A DNA stretch of 55,529 nt from an uncultured Bacteroidales bacterium. Lineage in GTDB: Bacteria; Bacteroidota; Bacteroidia; Bacteroidales; Muribaculaceae. Made by a program: the position numbers and the translations under genes. This document shows positions 24,499 to 33,487 of this stretch, one piece after another. A model generated the notes under the pieces. That model was not told where the DNA came from. It saw only the letters and a list, made by a program, of their open reading frames with translations, and searched no databases. The DNA lies in contig CAMGBT010000006.1 in the NCBI GenBank assembly GCA_946011725.1, forward strand, positions 1 to 55,529. The letters are read 5' to 3'. Position 1 is the first letter of the stretch. Each line of letters opens with the position of its first letter.

Positions 24499-25821
24499 TC
24501 AATCATCACCTTTTGGCGAGAAAGGACGGTAATGCTCGCCGTTGATGGCCAAATTGTAGTAGAACTGTCGTTCTTGCGGGTTGGATATAGTATTGATGTC
24601 GATGAGGGACGCGCTGACTGCTACTTGGAAGTCGGCGCACTCTTTCCACCGCGTGTCCACGTGGTTTTGGAGCTGCATTTTGTAGTCGGCATTGAGTGCG
24701 CAGTTCGAAATGATTTCCTTGATTTGCAGCAAGTCATTTAGCTTGGGCATGGCGAAGTTGGCATAGATTACGTTGATGCGTTCGCGCTGAGCGATGGCGG
24801 TAATGTCGGCCTTGTAGCGGTCGAAGATTGCGTCGACTTGCTGCTTGATGGCGGGGTAGAGTTGTTGTTGCGATTGTTGGCGGACAGCTACGGAGTCGAG
24901 GACGGCGGTCACGGAATCGAGGGTGGCGGTGGCTCGGGCGTTGTCGGCTTTGGCCGCCGACAACGAGTCTTGCAAGGCTTCCACCATGGCTTGTGAAGCG
25001 GCGTTGCGGCCGTTGACCGCCGAGAAATACCACCATCCGGCGCCAATCACCGCGGCCGCGGCTACGGCCGCCACGGCCATGTGCTGCGGACGGCGGCGAT
25101 GCTGCCATGCGGTGAGCAGCGCGTCGGCATCGCGGTAGCGAGCGGCGCGGTCGGTGCGGATGCAGCGACGCCAAATCGCGGCGTAATGCGACTTGGTGAT
25201 GTCGTGCATCACCATCCCCAGGGAGTAGATGTCGCTGCGGGTGTCGATGTCGTCGGCTTGCGCCAGTAGCTCCGGCGAGGCGTAGCGCGGGGTGCCGCCC
25301 AAGTGCTTGTTGACGTAGAACGCGTCATTGTCCGACAGGCCGAAGTCGATGAGCTTCACATCGTCGTTGGCCTTCGACACCAAGATGTTCTCCGGCTTGA
25401 TGTCGTTGTGGATGATATTCATGCGGTGCACGTAGGCTATGGCACCGATGATTTGCTCCGCCACGCGCTCTTTGGCGCGCTTCGACGGCTGCTCGGCCAA
25501 GAATGCGTGGAGGTTGCGCCCATCCACGTACTCCATCAAAATGGCCGGCCCCACCGGGCTGTCGGGCATGAACGTGATGGCGTTGATGATGTTATAGTGG
25601 TTAAGGCGCAAACCGATTTCATACTCGCGCTTGAGAATGTCGATGGTCATGCTGTTGACCTGCTTGGGCGTTTTCAGAATGAAATACTTACCCATATTCT
25701 TGATGCGAAACAATAGCGAGGCCGATGTTTCCGAGATCAATTGCGGCTCGGAAAATCCGGCAATGATGTTCAGCTCCGTGGTTACGGGGCGGAATGTCAA
25801 GCTATCGTTGTCAGTATTCAT
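24499..25821 (-). CDS. Transmembrane Ser/Thr protein kinase (Hanks type)
   Basis: A 440-residue kinase, taking ATG 25821 (MNTDNDSLTFRPV). The kinase domain covers about residues 15-255. It has the VAIK-type Lys in YFILKTPK, the catalytic loop HNDIKPENILV and DFGLSD; TPRYASPEL replaces the usual APE. The Gly-rich loop is weak. A membrane helix lies at about 266-288, then a periplasmic part with a coiled coil (MVEALQDSLSAAKADNARAT) and a small unknown domain, as in PknB-like sensors but without PASTA repeats. It is divergent from the 25920 gene across 98 bases with overlapping promoters. Confidence 0.92.
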   Translation of the reverse strand: MNTDNDSLTFRPVTTELNIIAGFSEPQLISETSASLLFRIKNMGKYFILKTPKQVNSMTIDILKREYEIGLRLNHYNIINAITFMPDSPVGPAILMEYVDGRNLHAFLAEQPSKRAKERVAEQIIGAIAYVHRMNIIHNDIKPENILVSKANDDVKLIDFGLSDNDAFYVNKHLGGTPRYASPELLAQADDIDTRSDIYSLGMVMHDITKSHYAAIWRRCIRTDRAARYRDADALLTAWQHRRRPQHMAVAAVAAAAVIGAGWWYFSAVNGRNAASQAMVEALQDSLSAAKADNARATATLDSVTAVLDSVAVRQQSQQQLYPAIKQQVDAIFDRYKADITAIAQRERINVIYANFAMPKLNDLLQIKEIISNCALNADYKMQLQNHVDTRWKECADFQVAVSASLIDINTISNPQERQFYYNLAINGEHYRPFSPKGDD

Positions 25822-25862
25822 CGAAAAATGGCGGCCGATTGGCGATTTATTGCACAAATTAT

Positions 25863-25893
25863 TTTGATATGTCAAAATTAGTAATTATTTTTG
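25863..25893 (+). promoter_or_regulatory. Promoter of the 25920 gene
   Basis: TTTG at 25863-25866, a 19-nt spacer and TATTTTTG at 25886-25893 fit the TTTG/TAnnTTTG layout. The -7 box ends 26 nt before the ATG. Confidence 0.65.
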
Positions 25894-25903
25894 TAACCGC
25901 AAA
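25873..25903 (-). promoter_or_regulatory. Promoter of the Ser/Thr kinase gene
   Basis: TTTG at 25903-25900, a 19-nt spacer and TAATTTTG at 25880-25873. It overlaps the opposing promoter by about 20 bases, so RNA polymerase cannot occupy both. Confidence 0.65.
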
Positions 25904-25919
25904 AAATTTATGCAAATTT

Positions 25920-26525
25920 ATGAATTATCGAACCGACATACCGCAGATAGCAGCGTTGCGCTCCGAGGTGGAGAAGGCCGCCGGCTGCAAAATGATCACC
26001 CACAGCGATTTCCTTATATTAGTGTCGCTGATTGAGAAGAAGCTCAAAGAACATATTTCCGAAGTCACTTTGGAGCGACTTTGGAATTATTCTACCCGCA
26101 AAAGCGACACCACCACCTCGCGCAGCTTGAACGTGCTGGCGCAGTTTGCCGGCTTCGCCGATTGGAACGACTTCTGCGTGCACCTGCGGAAAAATGCCAA
26201 AGTCGAAAGCGATTTCTTCAATGTCAACGCGGTACTGACCTCCGATCTTCGCGCGGGCGACCAATTGCGCCTGGCGTGGCAACCCGACCGCACCATCATC
26301 GTGCGATACCTCGGCGACAACCGCTTCGAAGCGGTCCACACCGAGAACAGCTCAATCCAACCGGGCGATTCTTTTTCCTGCTTGATGTTCCAAAAGAACC
26401 GCCCGCTGTATATGGATATGTTCTGCCGCTGCCACCAACCGCAGCAAAGCGCCTCTCACTCGCGCTACGTTGTTGGCCAGGATAACGGCCTCACCGCGGT
26501 GGAAATCATCCGCGACGGCGAGTGA
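25920..26525 (+). CDS. Probable DNA-binding regulator paired with the kinase
   Basis: A 201-residue protein, started at ATG 25920 (MNYRTDIPQIAAL). The N-terminal 95 residues follow a pattern I know from Bacteroidota regulators: HSDFLILVSLIEKKLKEHIS, VTLERLWNYSTRK, then LNVLAQFAGFADWNDFC, which looks like a helix-turn-helix region. The C-terminal half is a compact beta-rich domain (LRAGDQLRLAWQPDRTIIVR, GDSFSCLMF). It is divergent from the membrane kinase, so it may be its target or co-regulated partner. Family and DNA binding are inferred, not shown. Confidence 0.7.
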   Translation: MNYRTDIPQIAALRSEVEKAAGCKMITHSDFLILVSLIEKKLKEHISEVTLERLWNYSTRKSDTTTSRSLNVLAQFAGFADWNDFCVHLRKNAKVESDFFNVNAVLTSDLRAGDQLRLAWQPDRTIIVRYLGDNRFEAVHTENSSIQPGDSFSCLMFQKNRPLYMDMFCRCHQPQQSASHSRYVVGQDNGLTAVEIIRDGE

Positions 26526-26555
26526 TTTTCTTGGAATGGTAATTGGTTTGGGGTA

Positions 26556-27449
26556 TTATCGGCTCAGCAGGGGCAGGAGCTCGGCGGTGAAGAGGTCGGC
26601 GCCGCGGCTGTTCATGTGGGCGCCGTCCTTCCACAGGCGGAGGTCGGAGCGGTAGCGGGCATCGTTGCTGTAGTCGATCATAGCGATGTGATGCTCGGCG
26701 CAGAAGCGGCGGAGGTAGTCGGTGAACAGGATCAGGTCGTCGAGCGAGGGGCTTACCACCACGTAGAAGTCCACATTGCGGTCGCTGCATATCTGCGCCA
26801 TGCGGCGCAGGTAGTCTTCGCCGCGAGGGTCGATGTCGAGGTCGGTGACTGCCGTGGGCTTGAAGCTGAACTCAGCCCCGGTGTAGGGTAGCGGGGTATA
26901 GCCGTGTATGTTGCTCTCTGTTTTGGAGCCGAAGTACTGCAGGAATTGGTGCAATTGTGAGTTGAATTGCACCATCGAGGAGCAGTAGAGCACGCTTGGG
27001 GGCACAGAGCGGTCGCTGACGTGGTCGATAACCGCGCGGACGTTGTCGTCGGTCCAATAGTAGGGCACGAGCGGCTCAGTGCGCTCGGTGATCCACTTGC
27101 TGCAGAGCTGCGCCGACGACAAATCGAGCAGCACTGTGCGCACGGGGCCGTTTTCGAGGCTACGCAGCAGGTTGAGGTACTGATTGTAGATGGGTTGGCC
27201 GTCGTGACCGGCGTTGAAGCAGGTCACGCCGAGCGAGTCGATGATGAGCTGACAATTGTAGTGACGCGAAGCGCGCGAAGCGCCGAGGATGAGCACATCG
27301 CTCTGTTCGGAGTTGAAGCGGTGGGTCATGGTACTGCGCACCGAGGCGGGCGGGTTGGCAAAGAGGTGGTTGAAGGCAGGCCGCAGGGCCACGTCGATGC
27401 AGATTACCGCTAACAGGGTGATACCGAGGTATTTGAGTAGACGTTTCAT
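26556..27449 (-). CDS. SGNH/GDSL-like envelope protein of the acyl cassette
   Basis: A 297-residue protein with one N-terminal membrane helix (KRLLKYLGITLLAVICIDV) and an SGNH-hydrolase-like domain outside. The block-I Ser lies in LILGASRASRH and the C-terminal Asp/His pair in KDGAHMNSRGADL. Such proteins partner MBOAT acyltransferases, taking the acyl group on the periplasmic side and passing it to a glycan, as AlgX and PatB do. ATG 27449 fits the signal anchor; an in-frame extension to 27497 overlaps the MBOAT gene. It is last in the ACP-SDR-KAS III-MBOAT order, 7 nt after the MBOAT stop. Confidence 0.85.
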   Translation of the reverse strand: MKRLLKYLGITLLAVICIDVALRPAFNHLFANPPASVRSTMTHRFNSEQSDVLILGASRASRHYNCQLIIDSLGVTCFNAGHDGQPIYNQYLNLLRSLENGPVRTVLLDLSSAQLCSKWITERTEPLVPYYWTDDNVRAVIDHVSDRSVPPSVLYCSSMVQFNSQLHQFLQYFGSKTESNIHGYTPLPYTGAEFSFKPTAVTDLDIDPRGEDYLRRMAQICSDRNVDFYVVVSPSLDDLILFTDYLRRFCAEHHIAMIDYSNDARYRSDLRLWKDGAHMNSRGADLFTAELLPLLSR

Positions 27450-27456
27450 AGCACCA

Positions 27457-28881
27457 TCAGAATTGGAAGTAAATAAATTGGCCGCCGTCGAACACACCCA
27501 TCAGCAAGATGGCGGTGAGCAGGCCGATGCTGCACAGGGTGTGGACGCGCAGCTCGTTGGCCTCGGTGACTTTGACTTTCTTGTATTCCACAGCGTACTC
27601 GGCCGCGAAGGTGATGGCAATGGCGGCGAAGGCGTAGAGAATGTGGCTCATGCGGCTGACGACGGGCATCTGCAGTTGGCTCACCATCTTGGAGAGGCAG
27701 CTGAAGCCATCGTCGATGCTGTTGGCGCGGAAGAAGACCAACGCAATCATCACCAAGCCGAAGGTGATGATGCGGTTGACCCACAGCCACCACTCTTTCT
27801 TCTTCAGGCCGAAGCGCTTTTCAAACTGCTTCTGCCGGCGCTCCTTGAGGGTGCACACCACCAAGTAGATGCCGAAGAATGTGAAGCTGACCACGTAGGT
27901 CCACGATGCGCCGTGCCAGAAGCCGCTGATGAAGAAGGTGATGAAGATGCAGAAGCACCACCACCACAGTCGGGTGCTGCTGCCCACCATGGGGTAGTAG
28001 ATGTAGTCCATAAACCATGTGGTGAGCGAGATGTGGTTGCGCTTCCAGAAATCTTGCACCGACACGGAGAAGAAGTAGGGGCGGCGGAAGTTGTCCATCA
28101 GCTTGAATCCCATCACTCGTGAGCAGCCGATGGCTATGTAGCTGTATCCGGCGAAGTCGCCATAGAGCTGGAAGCAGAAGAGGATGCTCGCAAGCAGGCA
28201 TGAGCCGCCGGTTTGGTAGTCCATGGAGTTGTAAATGGTATCCACATAGATTGCGCAGCGGTCGGCCATCACCAACTTCAGGAAGAAGCCCCACAGCATC
28301 AGGGAGATGCCGCTGATGGCCTGCGATGCGGAGAACACGTGCTTGACGGTGAACTGCTTGAGCAGGTTGTAGCTGCGCTCAATGGGACCGGCCACAAGTT
28401 GCGGAAAGAAGCTCACAAACAGCGCGTAGCGGAAGAAGTTGCGCTCCGGTTTGATGTCGCCGCGGTACACGTCGATGCTGTAGCCCAGCGCTTGGAAAAT
28501 GTAGAACGAGATGCCCACGGGCAGCAGCACATCCATCTGCGGAACGTGGATGCTCACGCCCATCATCTGCATCAGCGCGGTGATGTTGTCGGCCGCGAAT
28601 TGGTAGTACTTGAAGAAGAACAGGATGGCCAAGTTGAGCACGATGCACAAGCTCAGATAGGTGCGCTTGTGGGCCTCGCTGCGCTCAATCAGCAGCGAGG
28701 TGCCGTAGGTGAGACCGGTGGAGGTGAGCAGAAGCAGTGCATACTCGGGCTTCCAGCACATGTAGAAGTAGTAGCTGGCCGCCAACAGAAAGTAGTTGCG
28801 CCAGCTGTTGCGCGGGATGGCGAAGTACACAATCGCCACCAGCGGGAAGAACAGCAGGAATGAGAACGAGTTGAACAGCAT
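27457..28881 (-). CDS. MBOAT-family membrane O-acyltransferase (AlgI-like)
   Basis: A 474-residue multi-spanning acyltransferase. It has the family start MLFNSFSFLLFFPLVAIVYF, the motif WKRNHISLTTWFMDYIYYPM and the catalytic His in FFISGFWHGASW. AlgI-like MBOATs move acyl groups across the inner membrane for exopolysaccharide or peptidoglycan O-acylation. Here an ACP-borne acyl chain from the upstream genes is the likely donor, and the SGNH protein the likely acceptor or finisher. Its ATG overlaps the KAS III stop by one base (TAATG), showing translational coupling. No alginate genes are near; the acceptor is unknown. Confidence 0.93.
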   Translation of the reverse strand: MLFNSFSFLLFFPLVAIVYFAIPRNSWRNYFLLAASYYFYMCWKPEYALLLLTSTGLTYGTSLLIERSEAHKRTYLSLCIVLNLAILFFFKYYQFAADNITALMQMMGVSIHVPQMDVLLPVGISFYIFQALGYSIDVYRGDIKPERNFFRYALFVSFFPQLVAGPIERSYNLLKQFTVKHVFSASQAISGISLMLWGFFLKLVMADRCAIYVDTIYNSMDYQTGGSCLLASILFCFQLYGDFAGYSYIAIGCSRVMGFKLMDNFRRPYFFSVSVQDFWKRNHISLTTWFMDYIYYPMVGSSTRLWWWCFCIFITFFISGFWHGASWTYVVSFTFFGIYLVVCTLKERRQKQFEKRFGLKKKEWWLWVNRIITFGLVMIALVFFRANSIDDGFSCLSKMVSQLQMPVVSRMSHILYAFAAIAITFAAEYAVEYKKVKVTEANELRVHTLCSIGLLTAILLMGVFDGGQFIYFQF

Positions 28882-29894
28882 TACTTCGGGGTGTCAGTGA
28901 GGTGTAACATAGTGCCGGCCAAGCTCAACCCCACGCCGAAGCCGCACACCATCACCTGCATGCCGGCCGCTAACCGTTGCTGCTCGATGCACTGCTTCAG
29001 TGCGATAAGGATGGTGGACGACACGGTGTTGCCCACGGTGGTAAGGTTGACGTAGAATTTGTCCTTGGGAATCACGCACACCTTGCGGATGGTGTTGAGC
29101 ATAAACTTGTTAGCTTGGTGGAATACGTACAGGTCGACGTTCTCGGCCTCTAACTCGTTGGCCGCGAGCACGTCGCGCATCAATGTGGGCACGGCATCGA
29201 GGGTGAAGTTGAAGATGCCGCCACCGTCCATGTAGAGGTAGTCGTCGAAGCGCACGTGTCCCTCATCGTCGACGCTGCTCAGCCCGGTGGGTTGCTTGCA
29301 TCGCGCTGCACCGGTGCGGACTATCAACTTGTTCGCGCCGGTGCCGTCAGTGCCCAACACGAAGTTGCCGATTTCAGCGAAGCCTTCGGTCGACACCAAG
29401 CATGCAGCCGCGCCATCACCAAAGATGGAACGGTTGCTCTTGTCCGATGGGTGCAGATACTTATTGTACGTCTCCGCAGTGAGCAGCAGCACGTTGCGGG
29501 CGATGCCGGCGGCGATGAGGCCTTTGGCCAGCGCAAGGCCGTAGACGCAGCCCGAACAACCGAGGTTGTAGTCGAACGCGCCCGCGGTGCGCGGGATGCC
29601 TAATTTGTGCTGTAATATGCACGCAGTTGACGGCAGGAAGTAGTCGGGACTCTGCGTGCAGAGCATCACGAAGTCGATGTCCTGCGGCGAGATTTCGTAT
29701 TCTGCGAATAGCTTCTGCGCCGCACGCAGCGCCATGTCGCCCGCGGTTTCGTTGTCCGCAGCCACGTGGCGCGACTCCACGCCCACTTTTTGAGCCACCT
29801 TGTCGATGCTCCATTCCGGGAACTCGCTCACCAACTGCTCGTTGGTGACCACGCGCTCCGGCAAGTAATATGATAATGCTTTGATGTATGCCAT
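28881..29894 (-). CDS. 3-oxoacyl-ACP synthase III-like enzyme
   Basis: A 337-residue thiolase-fold condensing enzyme related to FabH, started at ATG 29894 (MAYIKALSYYLPERVV). The Cys-His-Asn triad is visible: LGCSGCVYG, VFHQANK and VGNTVSS. FabH joins a short acyl-CoA to malonyl-ACP. The gene sits within an ACP/reductase/acyltransferase cassette instead of a fatty-acid operon, so it probably makes a dedicated short beta-ketoacyl-ACP. It is 14 nt after the SDR gene and overlaps the MBOAT start. Confidence 0.92.
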   Translation of the reverse strand: MAYIKALSYYLPERVVTNEQLVSEFPEWSIDKVAQKVGVESRHVAADNETAGDMALRAAQKLFAEYEISPQDIDFVMLCTQSPDYFLPSTACILQHKLGIPRTAGAFDYNLGCSGCVYGLALAKGLIAAGIARNVLLLTAETYNKYLHPSDKSNRSIFGDGAAACLVSTEGFAEIGNFVLGTDGTGANKLIVRTGAARCKQPTGLSSVDDEGHVRFDDYLYMDGGGIFNFTLDAVPTLMRDVLAANELEAENVDLYVFHQANKFMLNTIRKVCVIPKDKFYVNLTTVGNTVSSTILIALKQCIEQQRLAAGMQVMVCGFGVGLSLAGTMLHLTDTPK

Positions 29895-29908
29895 TGATAT
29901 ATAGATTG

Positions 29909-30652
29909 TTATCTGAATCCACCGGTAATCTTCACGTTGCTGCCGGTCATCCATGTCGATGCGTCCGAGAGCATGTAGATGGCCAAGTTGGCGATGTCGT
30001 CGGGAGTGCCGTAGCGCTTCAGCGGATAATTCTGCTCATCCTCACGAAGCTCGTCCTCGGTGAGTCCGCCTTGGTATATCAAGTCAGTCCATACCATGGC
30101 CGGACTGATGCAGTTCACGCGGATGCGACGTGGCGCCAACTCCGCCATCAGGCAGTTGGCATAAGATGCGAGCGCCCCTTTCGATGCACTGTATACGGCA
30201 TTGCCCGCCGAGGGCGATTCGCTCGCAACCGAGGTGACGAACACTATCGAAGCACCCTTGTTGAGCTTCTTCTGCTTCAGAAGCTCGGTTTGGAGCATCA
30301 CCGGTGCCTTGAAGTTGACAGCCATCACGCTGTCAACATCGTCAGCAGTAATCTGCTTGCACAGCGCTCTGTGGCCGATGCCGGCACAGTGAATCACGCC
30401 GTCGAGCTTCGGCATCTCAGCCATCATCTGCTGCAGTTGATTGCTGTCGGTGAGGTCGCCTGCCGCCATTACCGTGCGGTCGCAGTCGATTTCCGCAGCC
30501 GTGGCCGACAGTCGCTCACGGTTGCGCCCGTTGATCACCACTGTTGCGCCCATTTTGGCGCAAGCGATGGCCACAGCGCGACCGATGCCCGACGATGCGC
30601 CGGTCACCAAGATGGTCTTCCCTTCCAACGAGAAGGGATTGAAGCTGCCCAT
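29909..30652 (-). CDS. Short-chain dehydrogenase/reductase (FabG-like)
   Basis: A 247-residue SDR. It has the cofactor motif TGASSGIG, an HCAGIG (NAG-like) motif, catalytic Ser in FVTSVAS and the YSASKGA Tyr-Lys pair, and ends with TGSNVKITGG as FabG proteins do. Beside KAS III and ACP the likely reaction is reduction of beta-ketoacyl-ACP to beta-hydroxyacyl-ACP with NAD(P)H. No dehydratase or enoyl reductase is in the cassette, which suggests the hydroxyl is kept. It lies 5 nt after the ACP gene. Confidence 0.92.
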   Translation of the reverse strand: MGSFNPFSLEGKTILVTGASSGIGRAVAIACAKMGATVVINGRNRERLSATAAEIDCDRTVMAAGDLTDSNQLQQMMAEMPKLDGVIHCAGIGHRALCKQITADDVDSVMAVNFKAPVMLQTELLKQKKLNKGASIVFVTSVASESPSAGNAVYSASKGALASYANCLMAELAPRRIRVNCISPAMVWTDLIYQGGLTEDELREDEQNYPLKRYGTPDDIANLAIYMLSDASTWMTGSNVKITGGFR

Positions 30653-30657
30653 TGCGA

Positions 30658-30885
30658 TTAGAGCTCGTTGACCAAGTTAAACAAGTCCTCAACGGTGCTG
30701 CAGCGACGCACATCGCGACCGGTGATAGTCTTACCGTACTGTGTCTTCACCATAGCGATGATTGACATCGCAGTGAGTGATGACCACTCATCAAGTTCTT
30801 GGAAAACCGTGTCTGCTTGGATTTCGCTTGCATCAGTATCGTCGAATTGTTCAGCCAAATTGTCGATAAAATCTTTCAGTTCCAT
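30658..30885 (-). CDS. Dedicated acyl carrier protein
   Basis: A 75-residue acidic helical protein with the four-helix ACP pattern. The expected phosphopantetheine site is DEWSSLTAMSII, where the usual Asp-Ser-Leu reads Ser-Ser-Leu. It is the first gene of the acyl cassette and should carry the intermediate between KAS III, the SDR and the MBOAT. It is distinct from the housekeeping AcpP type (no GADSLD motif). Confidence 0.88.
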   Translation of the reverse strand: MELKDFIDNLAEQFDDTDASEIQADTVFQELDEWSSLTAMSIIAMVKTQYGKTITGRDVRRCSTVEDLFNLVNEL

Positions 30886-30949
30886 TATATAAGTAGGTGT
30901 AATTGGTTAGTCGGGAGCGCCACGAAAGCCTGCGCACCCATTCAAAGTG

Positions 30950-30957
30950 CAAAGTTA
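30950..30957 (-). promoter_or_regulatory. -7 box TAACTTTG for the acyl cassette
   Basis: A perfect TAnnTTTG box 64 nt before the ACP start. No TTTG box at 19-21 nt. The remainder of the gap to 31153 is AT-rich and holds no gene that I can see. Confidence 0.55.
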
Positions 30958-31153
30958 GCGAAAAAAATCCAAACCGCGCTCATTTCGTTAGGAAAATCCG
31001 CAAAATGTCAAAAAATGCAACCCATTGAAAAAAATCGTGTGATATACACAATAATCCAACATGATTTGCGTTAATGTATAATAAACTATGTAAATTATAC
31101 GCTTTTTTCTTTTTTCTCTACCCATCGATACACCTCTAAACACTCCTATAATT

Positions 31154-32785
31154 ATGAAAAATTTCACTACATTTTTGCTGCTGTGGCTGGTGATGATAGT
31201 TGTCGCCCCTGTGGGTATAGCGAAAATCACCGACAACACCTACAATATGCGGCGCGCCCGACAAGCACTCAGCGAGGGCAACGACAGCCAAGCCATCGAC
31301 TTTCTGTTCGACGAGTTGGATGTAAACCCCGACAACGCCCTTGCTCACGCCTTAATTGCACTGAGCTTTTTCCATTTAGGAAGTTACCCGGATGCGCGCG
31401 AAGCAGCTACACAAGCGCTCGACTGCTTTCCCGAGGAGATGGTCAAGCCGCGCTATGGCATGCTGCTGCTGCGATGCGACATCAACGTCTACATGGGCGA
31501 TAGCGTGGAAGCTTTCAACGATGTGAACGAGGCCATTCGCATCAACCCACAATCCCCGATAGCATACGATCGTCGTGGCAAATTCTACTGCAGTCAGGGA
31601 CGCTACGAACATGCGCGTGCCGACTACGCCCATGCCGTGGAGTTAGACCCCGAATACTCCGACGGCATCATGGGATTAGGCCACGTGGCCCTGCTCACCG
31701 GTGAGTTCGACCGCGCCATCGAGTTGTATAACACCACCATGGCGCTTGACCCCATCAACTATACCGCCATCGCAATGCGAGGCCGCGCTTACTTGGGCGC
31801 AGGGCTATACGACAAAGCCATGGACGACATCTGCACCTTCTTGGAGAAATCCCTTGACGATACCGTCATGACAGTATTGGATCAATTTCCCGAGGAGCAA
31901 CGTCCGCTGGTCATTGCCAAACTCACTGAGCTCAAAGTCAAACAACCCGAGAATATCTATCCCTACATCTGCCTTGCTCACGTCTACGAACTGAGCGAGA
32001 ACTATGCCGAGGCTATCCAAGTGCTCAAGGATGCGCAGCCACTCGACCAAACCAGCTCTAACTACATCATCTGCAATATAGGTAGAGGCTATCTGCTAAT
32101 GAGCGAGTACGAATCGGCCATCACTTACTTCAACCAAGGCCTCACCATCGTCCCCGACGACTACTATTGCCTCTACTCCAAAGCCACGGCATTGGGCGAG
32201 ATAGGTCGCGAGCGCGAGGCCATCGATATATTCAAGCGCTGCATCGCCGAACCCACAGATTCCGTCGATTCCAATGCAGATGTGTGGTATCACATCGCAT
32301 TCCTCGAAGACAATATCAACGAAACCGAAGCCGCGCTCGCAGATTACGACATGGTAATCTCGCTCACCCCCGACTACGCTTACGCTCACTTGGGCCGCGC
32401 TGACATGTTGGAGCGCCTCGGCCGCCACGACGAAGCCCTCGAGGCATATCAGCGTGTGGTGGAATTAGAACCGGAACCCACCGCCAATGCATGCGCCATG
32501 TATGCTCTGTTGGCGCTTGGCCGCAAGGACGAAGCCGTCGACTTTATGCAGCGCATGTTGATGGCATACCCCGACGATGCTGGCACATACTACGATGCCG
32601 CATGCTTCTACAGCCGTATGGGACAACTCGAACAGTCGCTGCAGTACCTCGCCACCGCCCTCGAAAAAGGATTCCGCCGCTTCGCCCACATCATGCGCGA
32701 TGACGACCTCGAAGCCGTCCGCGCGCTCCCCGCATTCACCACCTTGATGCAACAATACCTCCCCACCTCGCAATCCTCTCATTAA
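31154..32785 (+). CDS. Tetratricopeptide-repeat protein with signal peptide
   Basis: A 543-residue exported protein: signal MKNFTTFLLLWLVMIVVAPVG, then tetratricopeptide repeats almost to the end. Typical units are YDRRGKFYCSQGRYEHARAD, SDGIMGLGHVALLTGEFDRA and YAHLGRADMLERLGRHDEA. TPR stacks bind peptides or partner proteins; no enzyme domain is attached. It is divergent from the acyl cassette and lies 8 nt before the YbjN-like gene, with which it probably forms an operon. Specific role unknown. Confidence 0.85.
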   Translation: MKNFTTFLLLWLVMIVVAPVGIAKITDNTYNMRRARQALSEGNDSQAIDFLFDELDVNPDNALAHALIALSFFHLGSYPDAREAATQALDCFPEEMVKPRYGMLLLRCDINVYMGDSVEAFNDVNEAIRINPQSPIAYDRRGKFYCSQGRYEHARADYAHAVELDPEYSDGIMGLGHVALLTGEFDRAIELYNTTMALDPINYTAIAMRGRAYLGAGLYDKAMDDICTFLEKSLDDTVMTVLDQFPEEQRPLVIAKLTELKVKQPENIYPYICLAHVYELSENYAEAIQVLKDAQPLDQTSSNYIICNIGRGYLLMSEYESAITYFNQGLTIVPDDYYCLYSKATALGEIGREREAIDIFKRCIAEPTDSVDSNADVWYHIAFLEDNINETEAALADYDMVISLTPDYAYAHLGRADMLERLGRHDEALEAYQRVVELEPEPTANACAMYALLALGRKDEAVDFMQRMLMAYPDDAGTYYDAACFYSRMGQLEQSLQYLATALEKGFRRFAHIMRDDDLEAVRALPAFTTLMQQYLPTSQSSH

Positions 32786-32793
32786 ATATCATT

Positions 32794-33429
32794 ATGGGGA
32801 CATTTTTCACAGTCTTATGCGTAATCTTCCTGGCCGGAGCTATTTACCGCGCTATTTCCGGTGCGTGGACCGGACAGAAATCCTACTTGCTTGACGGAAG
32901 CGAAGTGAAGATACCCAAATCCACGGCCCAACCGGCGGAGCCTTCCGAGCCTTCACAGCCGGCGGCATCGACCCAGCCTGCCCAGCCGCCCCGGCCGGCA
33001 AAGCCCGTAGATGTCATCTTCGACATCTTAGCTAAGTTGGGATGTCAACCCGAGCGCAAGGTCATCGATGACAAAGAAGCTATCATTGCATCATACCAAG
33101 GCGCAAATTTTGACTTTAGATTCAACGGAAATTGGGTGACCGTTTACCAACCCTATTGGACTTGGGCACATAAGGACGATCCCAACTTGCCCTTATTGCG
33201 CGAGGCGATAAATCAGGCGAACTATCTCGAGGGTCCAACCGTAGTGTGGACACCGCCTTTTTCTGATGGCCGCATCCACCTCCATAGTGTGTTTCAATTC
33301 TACCTCAATTCCGACTTCGCCGACAACGAAGCAATGCTCATCGGCATCCTCTGCTTGTTCTTCGACAAAATCGAATACCTCCGCCAAATCATGCACAATC
33401 TGTTCGGACAGCAAGCCCAAAGCAACTAA
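32794..33429 (+). CDS. Membrane-anchored YbjN-like protein
   Basis: A 211-residue protein: one N-terminal membrane helix (FFTVLCVIFLAGAIYRAI), a Pro/Ala/Ser linker (about 45-75) and a C-terminal domain (VIFDILAKLGCQPERKVIDD, ASYQGANFDFRFNGNWVTVY, VFQFYLNSDFADNEAMLIG). The latter resembles the YbjN/type III chaperone-like fold. Function unknown. Probably co-transcribed with the TPR protein upstream. Confidence 0.65.
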   Translation: MGTFFTVLCVIFLAGAIYRAISGAWTGQKSYLLDGSEVKIPKSTAQPAEPSEPSQPAASTQPAQPPRPAKPVDVIFDILAKLGCQPERKVIDDKEAIIASYQGANFDFRFNGNWVTVYQPYWTWAHKDDPNLPLLREAINQANYLEGPTVVWTPPFSDGRIHLHSVFQFYLNSDFADNEAMLIGILCLFFDKIEYLRQIMHNLFGQQAQSN

Positions 33430-33487
33430 CCCGTGCGGGTCGTAGCGATTTAGCGGTAGAATGTGAGCCAGTTGGTGCAGAAGTTGT

